Shown here: positions 25,601 to 34,030 of the stretch, in pieces
Position numbering within the stretch: position 1 is the first letter of the stretch
Layout of the letters: each line of letters opens with the position of its first letter
DNA from: Deltaproteobacteria bacterium
GTDB lineage: Bacteria > Desulfobacterota > DSM-4660 > Desulfatiglandales > HGW-15
Direction: 5' to 3'
NCBI GenBank assembly: GCA_020060215.1
Contig: JAGVAP010000088.1
Coordinates: forward strand, 1-64,000
DNA length: 64,000 bases
Position numbers and translations under genes: made by a program
Notes under the pieces: generated by a model
The model's database searches: none
The model's input: only the letters and a program-made list of their open reading frames with translations
Told to the model about the DNA's origin: nothing

Positions 25601-27345
25601 TCTGTCCCATGGGACTCCATGGAGTCCGGGAGCGGGATGTTGTGCTCCCTGAGTTTGCGATAGAGGGTCTGCCTGCTTACGCCCAGCATCCTTGCGGCCT
25701 TTGCCTTGTTCCACCCTGACCGCCTCAGGGCCACGGAGATCGCCTGGGCATCCCCTCCGGGCTCCTTCTGTACGGTCCCCTCGTTCCACATGGACCAGTT
25801 CACGATCTCCGCAGGAATGTGTCTCGGAAGGATGACCTCATCGTGGCAGAGGACGAAGGCATGCTCCAGCGCATGCTCCAGCTCCCTCACGTTTCCGGGC
25901 CAGGGGTATCTCAGAAGGAGTTCCATGGCATCGCTGTGGACCCCGTGAATGACCTTTTCGAACGCCCGGTTGAAGCGGGCGCAGAAATGATCGACCAGGA
26001 GCCGGATGTCTTCCGTCCTCTCCCTCAGAGGGGGAATGCGGATCTCGACGACCTTCAGCCTGTAATAGAGGTCTTCCCTGAAGGAGCCCCTGCTCACCTT
26101 CTCCTTCAAATCCTTGTTGGTCGCCGCGATGACCCTTACATCCGCCTTCAGGGTGGTGGCGTCGCCGACCCTCTCGAACTCCTTTTCCTGCAGGACCCGC
26201 AGGAGCTTCAACTGGATGAGAGGCGAGATCTCTCCTATTTCATCCAGAAAGATGGTCCCGCCCTCGGCCACTTGAAACCGCCCCTTCTTCGTGGCCACCG
26301 CGCCCGTAAAGGCCCCTTTCACATGGCCGAAAAGCTCGCTCTCCAGCAGGGTCTCGGCCAGGGCGGAGCAGTTCACGCTCACCATGGGCTTCAGGGCCCG
26401 CGGGCCGCTGTCGTGCAGGGCCCTCGCGACGACCTCTTTCCCGGTGCCGCTTTCTCCAGTGATGAGGACCGTGGTGTCGGTCTGGGCAAGATCCTCGATC
26501 AGGCCGAAGATCTCCTGCATTCGCTTGCTCTTGCCGATGATCTGATGAAACTGGTGTCGTACCTTCAGTTCTCTTTCCAACTGGTTCAGCCTGGTAACGT
26601 CCCGGATGGTGAGAACCGCGCCCGAAACCCGCTCCGAACCGTTCATGAGAGGAGAGCTGTTGAGCACCACCACCCCGCCCGACCTCATTTGGTACGTGCA
26701 GTTCACCCTATGCTCCCTGATCTCCTTCTTTTGGGTGATCGTCTCTTCCAGCACAGGAAGGCACGTGAGCAGGCACCGGGCCATGCCCTCTTTGTAGGGC
26801 TTCCCTATGATTTCCTCGGGGCTGACCCCGCAGATCTCCTTGGTCGCTTCGTTGGCCTCGATCACCCGCATGTCGTTGTCCACGGTGATGATGGCATCCT
26901 TGATGCTGCCGAAAATGGCCTTGAGGTTCTTTCGGTACTGCTCTTTCTCTTCTTCCACCCGGTCCTTCTCCTCGATCAGCCTCTTGTGTTCAAGGGCGAT
27001 CTTGGCAATCCGGAGGAGCGTCTCCTTCTGGACCGGTTTGGGCAGGTAGTCAAAAGCGCCTTGTCTGACGGACTCCGCGGCGCTCTCCACGTTCGGTTGC
27101 CCGGTAATCATGATCACGGGGCAATTGAGCTCCTTTTTCTTGACCTCTTTCAGAATCTCCGTGCCGTCGTTTCCCCTCAGGACGATATCGGCCATGATCA
27201 TGTCCACGTCCTTCGACGCCAGGACCTCCATGGCGGCTCCATAGCTGTCTCCCGTGAGCACTTCGTATCCGGCCTTGCTCAGGAAAGTGCTGAATGTGAA
27301 TCGGACGCCTTCTTCATCATCCACGACAAGGACTCTGGGTGTCAT
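25594..27345 (-). CDS. NtrC-family sigma54-dependent response regulator with PAS domain
   Basis: The 583-residue activator has a REC domain (about 1-118, phosphoacceptor D53), a coiled linker, a PAS domain (about 140-255), an AAA+ sigma54-interaction domain (about 280-515) with Walker A GESGTGKE, the GAFTGA loop and FLDEIGEISP, and a Fis-type helix-turn-helix at the C-terminus (KAARMLGVSRQTLYRKLREH). It should activate sigma54 promoters when phosphorylated, perhaps by the PAS kinase at 27653. Its last residues come from a repeat that also lies at 23065, so the C-terminus may be altered, but the HTH is intact. Confidence 0.95.
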   Translation of the reverse strand: MTPRVLVVDDEEGVRFTFSTFLSKAGYEVLTGDSYGAAMEVLASKDVDMIMADIVLRGNDGTEILKEVKKKELNCPVIMITGQPNVESAAESVRQGAFDYLPKPVQKETLLRIAKIALEHKRLIEEKDRVEEEKEQYRKNLKAIFGSIKDAIITVDNDMRVIEANEATKEICGVSPEEIIGKPYKEGMARCLLTCLPVLEETITQKKEIREHRVNCTYQMRSGGVVVLNSSPLMNGSERVSGAVLTIRDVTRLNQLERELKVRHQFHQIIGKSKRMQEIFGLIEDLAQTDTTVLITGESGTGKEVVARALHDSGPRALKPMVSVNCSALAETLLESELFGHVKGAFTGAVATKKGRFQVAEGGTIFLDEIGEISPLIQLKLLRVLQEKEFERVGDATTLKADVRVIAATNKDLKEKVSRGSFREDLYYRLKVVEIRIPPLRERTEDIRLLVDHFCARFNRAFEKVIHGVHSDAMELLLRYPWPGNVRELEHALEHAFVLCHDEVILPRHIPAEIVNWSMWNEGTVQKEPGGDAQAISVALRRSGWNKAKAARMLGVSRQTLYRKLREHNIPLPDSMESHGTEM

Positions 27346-27652
27346 GACTCCTCCCGTCTGGTCAGCCTGTGCCGGCCTATGAATGGGCCGGCCTTGGAAG
27401 ATCCTGAAAACGGATGATCCTCTTCACTGGTGCGGACCAAAGAAACGGAAATAAGGCGCCGAAATCCGTGCCACCCGGAAACGACCGGCTCCGTACCTGA
27501 GCCCCCGAAGAGGTCAACCGATTATCCTTTCGGTCGTTTGGGCCTGGAGCATTAGATTTATTTCCCTTTTCATAACACCTTGGCTCTTCGAAAGAGGCAC
27601 AGGGTGGGGATCCAGGATGCTGGACCCTGAATCTTGCATCCATTTTGAAGTT
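27346..27652. other. 307-bp gap between PAS kinase and sigma54 activator
   Basis: No gene is seen. The palindrome TCCAGCATCCTGGA lies near 27614-27627 close to the kinase stop and may serve as a weak terminator, although no U-tract follows. No confident sigma54 (-24/-12) site was found. Confidence 0.4.
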
Positions 27653-30004
27653 TTATACAAGCTTCGCGGCTGGAAACTCCAGGATCACCTTCGTGTATTC
27701 TCCTTCCTGGCTGTCGATGTCGATATTCCCCCGGTGATCCTTGATGATGCCGTAGGTTATGCTCAACCCGAGTCCCATCGCCTGGTCGGGCGGTTTCGTG
27801 GAGAAAAAGGGATCGAAGATCCGGCTGAGCACCTCAGGGGAGATCCCGATGCCGTTGTCGAGGAAGACCAGCCTCACCATCTCTTCCGGCGTCCTCTCCT
27901 CACCGGTGATCCTGATGAGTTTCTCCTTGTGGGACGACTTGTACTTCCTGTTGAGCGCATAGCGTGAGTTCGTGAGGATATTCAGAAAGACCTGCTGCAT
28001 ATCCTTGCGGTTTCCGACGACCATCGGCAGGCGGTCGGACAGTTCCACCTTGACCGAAATGCCTTCCTTCCTGAAGAGGGTCCCCATCAGTGCGATGGCG
28101 TCCTCCAGGGTCGGCAGGACCTGCAGGGGCTCTTTGTCCGTATTGCCCTCCCGTGCAAAGGAGAGGAGGTTCTTCACGATCCTCGCGATGCGCTCCCCCT
28201 CCTTGATGATTCTCAAGGGGATCTCCGCATCGGCTCCCTTCTCCGCCGCCTCATCCGCAAGGATCTGGGCATAGTTGATGATCCCCGTCACCGGGTTGTT
28301 GATCTCGTGCGCCACCCCCCCGGCCAGTTCGCCGATGGAAGAAAGATGCCTCACGCGGATGGCCTGCGCCTCCAGGGCCTTCCTCCGGGTGATGTCGCGA
28401 TCGATGCCGCGATAGCCGAGGAACTCGCCGTCCGAATCCAGGATGGGGATCCCGCAGGCTTCAAAGACCAACCGGCGGCCGTCCTTATGAAGATGGACCT
28501 TTTCCACGCCTGAAAAGGGCTTTTCCGCGTCTCTCGCCACCCTCAGAAGACGGCTGATTCGCTTCCCCTCTTCCGGGGGCATGAACTGGAAGGGTCTCCG
28601 GCCGATGATCTCCTGTGGTCCGTACCCCAGCAGCCCCTCGACGTTGGGGCTGACGAACGTGTACCTCCCCTCCGCATCCGTCTCCCATATCCAGTCGCTC
28701 GTGCTCTCCGCCAGGGACCTGAACCGTTCTTCACTCTTCCGCAACGCCTTCTCAGCCGTCTTCCGCTCGCTGATGTCGCGGTAGGTCCCGATCATCTTTG
28801 CGGGCAGCCCATCCGGACCATGGACCAGGATGCCCCGCGTCCAGATCCATCGCCATTCCTCTCCGACCCTGATCTGCAGCTCCACTTCGTAGTACTTCTT
28901 CCGGTTCTCGAAGTAGTCGCTGATCGCCTGCATGTAGGCCGGGATACTGGAGGGGTGGAGCAGACTGAACCAGAGATCCAGGCTAAGCTCCCTGTTCGGA
29001 GGATCATACCCCAGGCTCTTGATCGAATGGTCGTCGACGCGGAGCAGCCCGGTCTCGATCTCCCATTCCCAAAGTCCCTCGTCCGTGCCCTCGAGGGTGA
29101 GGTTGATATATCGCTGCTTCTCCAGGAGGGCTTCTTCGTAGTGTTTTCGCTCGGTGATGTTCCGGCTGCTGATGACGGCGCCGGTGATCTTCCCCTGCCC
29201 GTCGAAGAGGAAATTCCCGCTGGACTGGAGCCAAAGGTAGTATCCTTCGGCATGGCGGTAGCGAAGGACCGCGTTCACCGGCTTTCCGCTCTCCAGGGAG
29301 GCGCGAAACGCTTCCAGCACCGGTTCCACATCATCGGGATGAAACCTTGCAATAGGCGACTGCCCGATCAGATCCGCGGGTTCATATCCGAGCACCTGCC
29401 GGTAGGAAGGGCTTGCATAACAGATCCTCCCCATCTCATCCAATTCACAGACGACATCCCGCATGTTCTCGGTGATCCGGCGGAACTTTTCTTCCCGTTC
29501 CTTCAGCAGCGCTAGGGCCCTCTTCTGCTCCGTGATGTCCCTGGCGGTCCCCAGGATCGCGGGCCGGCCCTCGAATTCGATCAACGCAAGTGCGATTCTG
29601 ACGAATATCCTTGTCCGGCCGTCCCTGTGGAGCGCTTTCAACTCATAGTGGCTTTGAATCTGCTCTCCGGCCAGGAGGTCCCTGTAAAGCTCAAGCGCCC
29701 ACGCCCTGTCCTCCGGTGCAACGATCGTGAAGATGTTCAGCCCCCGCAGATCCTCGATCTCATACCCCAGGATATGGGCCATAAAGGGATTGGCATAGCG
29801 GATCATCTCATCCTGGATGACGAACACCCCGTCCACCATGGACTCCACGAGGGTGCGATATTTGCTCTCGGACTCATTGAGCCTGGCAATGAGACCGGAG
29901 ATCTCCGCATCCCCCGAGGGTGCGCCCTCCCGGGTCTCTTTGGACTTCCCTCTGTCGGCTCCTGGCTTGAAGGAGTCCGTTGGCAGTAGCGTACTTTCGG
30001 CCAT
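27653..30004 (-). CDS. Soluble histidine kinase with four PAS domains
   Basis: No membrane segment is seen, so the kinase is probably cytoplasmic. Four PAS/PAC units run from about residue 45 to 545, each followed by a D-IT/S-ER/QK connector. A HisKA domain then contains the phospho-accepting His in GGVAHEINNPVTG, and a HATPase domain has the N, G1 and G2 boxes (FLDNGIGISPE, GLGLSITYGI). ATG 30004 is chosen for GGGGAG 8 nt upstream; a TTG at 30058 would add 18 residues. The sigma54 activator downstream is a natural partner. Confidence 0.93.
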   Translation of the reverse strand: MAESTLLPTDSFKPGADRGKSKETREGAPSGDAEISGLIARLNESESKYRTLVESMVDGVFVIQDEMIRYANPFMAHILGYEIEDLRGLNIFTIVAPEDRAWALELYRDLLAGEQIQSHYELKALHRDGRTRIFVRIALALIEFEGRPAILGTARDITEQKRALALLKEREEKFRRITENMRDVVCELDEMGRICYASPSYRQVLGYEPADLIGQSPIARFHPDDVEPVLEAFRASLESGKPVNAVLRYRHAEGYYLWLQSSGNFLFDGQGKITGAVISSRNITERKHYEEALLEKQRYINLTLEGTDEGLWEWEIETGLLRVDDHSIKSLGYDPPNRELSLDLWFSLLHPSSIPAYMQAISDYFENRKKYYEVELQIRVGEEWRWIWTRGILVHGPDGLPAKMIGTYRDISERKTAEKALRKSEERFRSLAESTSDWIWETDAEGRYTFVSPNVEGLLGYGPQEIIGRRPFQFMPPEEGKRISRLLRVARDAEKPFSGVEKVHLHKDGRRLVFEACGIPILDSDGEFLGYRGIDRDITRRKALEAQAIRVRHLSSIGELAGGVAHEINNPVTGIINYAQILADEAAEKGADAEIPLRIIKEGERIARIVKNLLSFAREGNTDKEPLQVLPTLEDAIALMGTLFRKEGISVKVELSDRLPMVVGNRKDMQQVFLNILTNSRYALNRKYKSSHKEKLIRITGEERTPEEMVRLVFLDNGIGISPEVLSRIFDPFFSTKPPDQAMGLGLSITYGIIKDHRGNIDIDSQEGEYTKVILEFPAAKLV

Positions 30005-30434
30005 GATGATGCTCCCCGTCGAAATCCCGTCAGAACCGGGTCCATTTTGGATAGGCAAGCAACAACGATGCCAAAGGAGGGGAGGGGTCGGGGAATCCGA
30101 GAGGAAGGGGCAAGCCCCTGGGCCATAAGACCGCGGATGGAGTACAGACTGTTCCGGTCTCCCGGATTTCGCCGGCGATTTTCCTTTTCAGGCAGAATAC
30201 CACGGCCAACCGCTGCGCCGTTTACGAACAGCTAAACCCTCGCGTTGCAGAAATCCGGACAGTCTCGCGTCGTAGGATGGGTGAAGCGGAGCGAAACCCC
30301 ATCGATTCGAGCGATTGGTCGTATCCCGAACATCCGTCGACTGGGTTCGCTCCGCCCCATCCATCCTGCAGGAATCCGTTTGAATGGCGGCTGAGGCAAA
30401 GGGAGAATACCCGGCTCTAAACGGGCCCCTAGGG
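30005..30434. other. 430-bp gap with a GGATGGGT-type palindromic element
   Basis: This gap holds no gene. Its main content is the large inverted repeat at 30272-30369; the promoter of the PAS kinase should lie in 30005-30240. Confidence 0.5.
30272..30369. repeat. Large palindromic repeat (GTAGGATGGGTGAAGCGGAG arms)
   Basis: The left arm, 30272-30299, begins GTAGGATGGGTGAAGCGGAG and pairs with the right arm 30343-30369 (GGGTTCGCTCCGCCCCATCC and following). The spacer is 43 nt. Sequences of this kind recur across proteobacterial genomes as non-autonomous palindromic elements; only one copy is seen in this window. Confidence 0.7.
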
Positions 30435-30977
30435 CTACTCCTCTTCTGCAGTCGAAGCCTCTGCGCACCTCTTCAAGTCCGCTCTCAATGCCTGCTGACG
30501 TTCACGCATCGCTTCCTTGAATTCCGTATCCGCCCCCGGGTTCGCCGTCACGGCCGATCCTGCGATCCCCCTCTTCTCAAGCCTTTTCCTGAGGATTTCG
30601 CGGCGCTCCTCTCTCAGGGAGCGCGCTTCCTCTTCAGCCTTGCGGAGGATTGAATGGAGGGATTCCTTATCCGCCTTTATGGATCGGTTGAGCAGATTCA
30701 CAAGGGGCTCATGCTCCTGACCCAAATCGAACCGGCCGATCAACTCCTCCAGGAGGGTGCGCTTCAGCAGTGATTCGTTTCCGCTCTCCAGTCGGAGGTT
30801 CGATACCTCCTCCTCGAATCTTTCTTCGGTGATGAGCCCGTCCAGGGTGCGCTGGACAAGTGTTCTCACCTTTCCGGCAAGTTCCTTCTTTTTGAACGCC
30901 CTCTTTTCCTCGTCGCTCATGGTGAGGTTCTTGGTCTTCTCCATGATCAGATCGAGGGTGCTCTTAATCTCGGCCAT
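30435..30977 (-). CDS. Hypothetical coiled-coil protein (180 aa)
   Basis: No function is recognised. The product starts MAEIKSTLDLIMEKTKNLTM and is almost entirely helical, with charged coiled-coil segments (about residues 95-135 and 150-175) and no signal peptide or membrane segment. ATG 30977 is preferred to an upstream frame start because of GCGGAG before it. It is a single gene between two gaps holding repeats. Confidence 0.75.
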   Translation of the reverse strand: MAEIKSTLDLIMEKTKNLTMSDEEKRAFKKKELAGKVRTLVQRTLDGLITEERFEEEVSNLRLESGNESLLKRTLLEELIGRFDLGQEHEPLVNLLNRSIKADKESLHSILRKAEEEARSLREERREILRKRLEKRGIAGSAVTANPGADTEFKEAMRERQQALRADLKRCAEASTAEEE

Positions 30978-31142
30978 AGAGACTCCGCAAGGGATGGAGT
31001 GTTGGGGAAAAAAGGAATGACCCCCATACTCCATTCTTTCGTGGCGGCATTACCATCCCTGGAAACCAAATGGCCACGGTTCTTGTACTTTTTCGTGTCC
31101 ACCCCACATGTGAAACGTGGACTTCGATTTCCCGATACCCCG

Positions 31143-32312
31143 TCACTCCATCACTTCATTACTCCATTCTTTCATGATGGCATCGTGGATCCTCGGGCGG
31201 AACGCCTTGAACTGCTCCGTGTTGTCCCGCGTCGGGTGGACCCTGTTCGTGAGAAAGACGGCCGTCACATGTTGGACGAGATCCATCCAGATGGATGTGC
31301 CCGTGAAACCGGTGTGGCCCACGCTGTCTCTGGAAAAGAAGCGCCCGGCGCTGGACCCTTCGACCGCCCGCGTGTCCCATCCCAGGGCCCAGTCGCTGCC
31401 CTCGACCAGCTCCTGTCGTCTGAAGAACTCCTGCACCGTGACCGGTTTGAAGAAGTCGGATCGTTCCTCGAAAAAGTGGGCCCTGAGCATGTCAGCCAGG
31501 GTCCACACCTCCTCAGCCGTGCTGAACAGCCCGGCGTGTCCCGAATATCCACCCAATGCAAAGGCATTCTCGTCATCCACTTCACCGAGGAGCACCCTTT
31601 TCCTCCACCGGCAGTACTCCGTTGCGGCAAATTCCGGATCCGCGGAGCCGGAGCCCCTCTTCCCCTCGCCCCCTCCTTCCTGGTCCACACGGAAGAACGT
31701 GCTCTTCAGCCCAAGCGGCAGGTAGAACCCCTCCTCAACGAAACTCTTCAGCGACGTCCCCGCGACCTCCTCGACGACCCATTCCAGCAGCATGAACCCG
31801 AGATCGCTGTACACGGTTCCACTTCCGGTTTCGTAGGCAAAGGGCTCATGGACGATCCGCTCCCTCACCACCTGTTTTCGCCGACCGGGTTGGATTCCGA
31901 TCAGGTCCCTGTAAAAGGGTCTGTGGTCCGGAAGACCCGAGGAATGGGTCAGCAGCAGCCTGGGGGTGAGGTTCCCCTTGTCTCCCAACCGCCCGGACGG
32001 AATCAGCTCGGCCAGCCCCTGATCCAGTCCCAGCCTGCCGCTGTCCGCCAGCTTCATCATGGCAAGGACCGTCGCGAAGACCTTGGTGAGGGAGGCGAGA
32101 TCGAAGATCGTGTTCCTCGTCATCGGCGCGGGGTGGGGAATGAGCGTTCGGTTCCCGAAGGCTTCAAGGAAGACCACCCGCTCCTTGAACGCAACCAGGA
32201 GCACGGCCCCGGGAAAGATGCCCTCTTTGATTCCTCCCTGTATGACCTGTCTGATGCCGTTCATAAGAATGGGGTTCGGCCGCAGGCTCCGCTTTCCCGG
32301 GGCCGCGCTCAA
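31143..32312 (-). CDS. Serine hydrolase of the class C beta-lactamase / S12 family
   Basis: The 389-residue protein carries the three family motifs: SLTK (nucleophile Ser and Lys) in LASLTKVF, the tyrosine motif YSD in TVYSDLGF, and HTG in VGHTGFTG. There is no obvious export signal at the annotated N-terminus, so it may be cytoplasmic, as in esterase-type or EstB-like relatives. Substrate is unknown. It is likely transcribed alone. Confidence 0.9.
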   Translation of the reverse strand: MSAAPGKRSLRPNPILMNGIRQVIQGGIKEGIFPGAVLLVAFKERVVFLEAFGNRTLIPHPAPMTRNTIFDLASLTKVFATVLAMMKLADSGRLGLDQGLAELIPSGRLGDKGNLTPRLLLTHSSGLPDHRPFYRDLIGIQPGRRKQVVRERIVHEPFAYETGSGTVYSDLGFMLLEWVVEEVAGTSLKSFVEEGFYLPLGLKSTFFRVDQEGGGEGKRGSGSADPEFAATEYCRWRKRVLLGEVDDENAFALGGYSGHAGLFSTAEEVWTLADMLRAHFFEERSDFFKPVTVQEFFRRQELVEGSDWALGWDTRAVEGSSAGRFFSRDSVGHTGFTGTSIWMDLVQHVTAVFLTNRVHPTRDNTEQFKAFRPRIHDAIMKEWSNEVME

Positions 32313-32410
32313 TCGCGCCCCCCGGGGTGGACGGATGCCGTAGTTAGAAGGTCAGAATGCCAAATCGATGCCTCAAATCCAAGGTCAAAATTCAGCACAA
32401 CAGCTCCCGG

Positions 32411-32445
32411 TTGATGTTCCCGAAAGGAGCCTCTCCATGCTGTCA
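32411..32445 (+). repeat. Dispersed repeat TGATGTTCCCG..., copy 1
   Basis: TTGATGTTCCCGAAAGGAGC and the following CTCTCCATGCTGTC match 39091-39125 (CTGATGTTCCCGTAGGAAAT then CTCTGCATCCTGTC) at most positions. Both copies sit in gaps with AAATCCAAGGTC-like low-complexity sequence just upstream. Confidence 0.6.
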
Positions 32446-32515
32446 TTTCGAGTGGAGCGAGAAACCGTGGGGCCGGAAGATAACGGAAAGATTTCTCCCT
32501 TCGGTCGAAACGGCA
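32441..32515. repeat. Palindromic repeat TGTCATTTCGAGTGGAGCGA / TTTCTCCCTTCGGTCGAAA
   Basis: The left arm 32441-32464 and right arm 32491-32515 form an imperfect inverted repeat of about 24 bp (TTTCGA-GAGAAA against TTTCTC-TCGAAA). A shorter relative with arms AGATTTCTCA/TGAGAAATCT lies at 45364-45395. The element occupies much of the 299-bp gap between the DGC gene and the S12 hydrolase. Confidence 0.6.
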
Positions 32516-32611
32516 GGTGGGGCTCAACCGGACTTTCTGCAAGCGTCGTGAAACCATGGCCGCAACCTGGGCCCTGGCTGGCATTTGGGCTTGACTGGTC
32601 ATTCGAGGAGT

Positions 32612-34030
32612 TCAGCCGGTCCCCCCCGCTTCACACCACGTGCAGATCCGGTTCTTGCCTTCCGACTTGGCCCTGTAGAGTGCGACGTCCGCCTTCTTGA
32701 CGAGATCCTCGAGGTCTTTCCCCTCTCCCGGATAGGCTGCAATGCCTATGCTCACGGTCAACCTCTTCGGATGGGACGATCCGGCCGTCTTGAACGGATG
32801 ACCGCCGATGACCTGCACGAGCCTCTCCGCCGCGGTGAGTGCGCAGGAGGTGTCGGTATAGGGCAGGACAAGGGCGAACTCTTCCCCGCCATAGCGAAAA
32901 GGCACATCGATCTCCCTGGCATTCCCTGAAATGAGAGTGCCGAGCGCCTTCAGGATCTCGTCGCCGGCCAGGTGCCCCAGCGTGTCATTGACCTCCTTGA
33001 AGTCGTCGATATCGATCATCAGGAGCGCGACGCTCCTCCCGTGCCGGTGGGAGCGCTTCAGTTCGTTTTCAAGGAAGTGATAGAAATAGGCATGGTTGTA
33101 AAGCCCGGTGAGTCTATCCGTAATGGCTGAACGGACCGCGGACCTGTAACCGGACTGAAGTCCGTCCAGATAGGCCTTCTTCTTGATCAGGGCGCTGATC
33201 CGGGCCCTCAACTCGTAGGCGTTGACGGGTTTGGTCAGGTAGTCGTCCACCCCCAGTTCGATCCCCTTGATCTTGCTCTCCAGGTCCTGGAGGGAGGTGA
33301 GGGCTACGATCTGGATGTTTTTCGTCCCCTCGGATTCCTTTAGCGATCGAACGACCTCGAAGCCGTCCATGCCGGGCAGGAGGATGTCCAGAAGGATGAG
33401 GTCAATCCGCTCCTGTCTGGCGCAGAGAAGCGCCTGCTCCCCGGACGTGACCGTCTTCACCTCATAGGGCTGCCCGTAAAGCTGCATCTGCATGAGGCGG
33501 GAGTCCTTTTCCTCGTCCTCCACCAGCAGTACGCTGGGGAGTTCGATCCTTCCGCGCCCGGAGATCTCTTCGAGGGGCCCCGTGAACCGGCTTTCTGCCT
33601 GATGACGGCTCCTGAGCTGCTCCTGATAGCGTTTCAGCCGCAGCAGGGACTTGACCCTGGCCTGGAGCTCGGCGGCATGAACGGGTTTGTTCAGGAACTC
33701 ATCGGCGCCGGCCTCCAGACCCCGTACCTTGCTGTCGGTATCGTCGAGGGCCGTGATAAGGATGATCGGGATGTTCCTGGTCGCCGGGTCCTCCTTCACT
33801 CTGGCCGCGACCTGATATCCGTCCAGGCCGGGCATCATGATATCCAGGAGGATCAGATCCGGGGGTTGCTTTTCCACCTGCTCAAGCGCCTCCAGACCGT
33901 TGGATGCCGTAATGCACTCGTAAGGCCCAGGCAAGAGGCTTGCCACCATCAGCTTCAGGTTTAGGGAATCGTCATCCACGATCAGTATCCTGTCCTTTTC
34001 CCCCACCACCCTTCTCCTCCGTTTTCTCAT
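32612..34030 (-). CDS. Diguanylate cyclase response regulator (REC-REC-GGDEF)
   Basis: The 472-residue protein has a PleD-like order: REC1 (about 12-130, LILLDIMMPG), REC2 (about 163-285, LILLDILLPGMDG) and GGDEF (about 305-465). The active site is GGEEF, so cyclisation of two GTP to c-di-GMP is expected. The inhibitory-site RxxD (REID) lies five residues before it, so product inhibition is likely. ATGA overlap with the upstream kinase gene points to that kinase as phosphate donor. Confidence 0.95.
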   Translation of the reverse strand: MRKRRRRVVGEKDRILIVDDDSLNLKLMVASLLPGPYECITASNGLEALEQVEKQPPDLILLDIMMPGLDGYQVAARVKEDPATRNIPIILITALDDTDSKVRGLEAGADEFLNKPVHAAELQARVKSLLRLKRYQEQLRSRHQAESRFTGPLEEISGRGRIELPSVLLVEDEEKDSRLMQMQLYGQPYEVKTVTSGEQALLCARQERIDLILLDILLPGMDGFEVVRSLKESEGTKNIQIVALTSLQDLESKIKGIELGVDDYLTKPVNAYELRARISALIKKKAYLDGLQSGYRSAVRSAITDRLTGLYNHAYFYHFLENELKRSHRHGRSVALLMIDIDDFKEVNDTLGHLAGDEILKALGTLISGNAREIDVPFRYGGEEFALVLPYTDTSCALTAAERLVQVIGGHPFKTAGSSHPKRLTVSIGIAAYPGEGKDLEDLVKKADVALYRAKSEGKNRICTWCEAGGTG

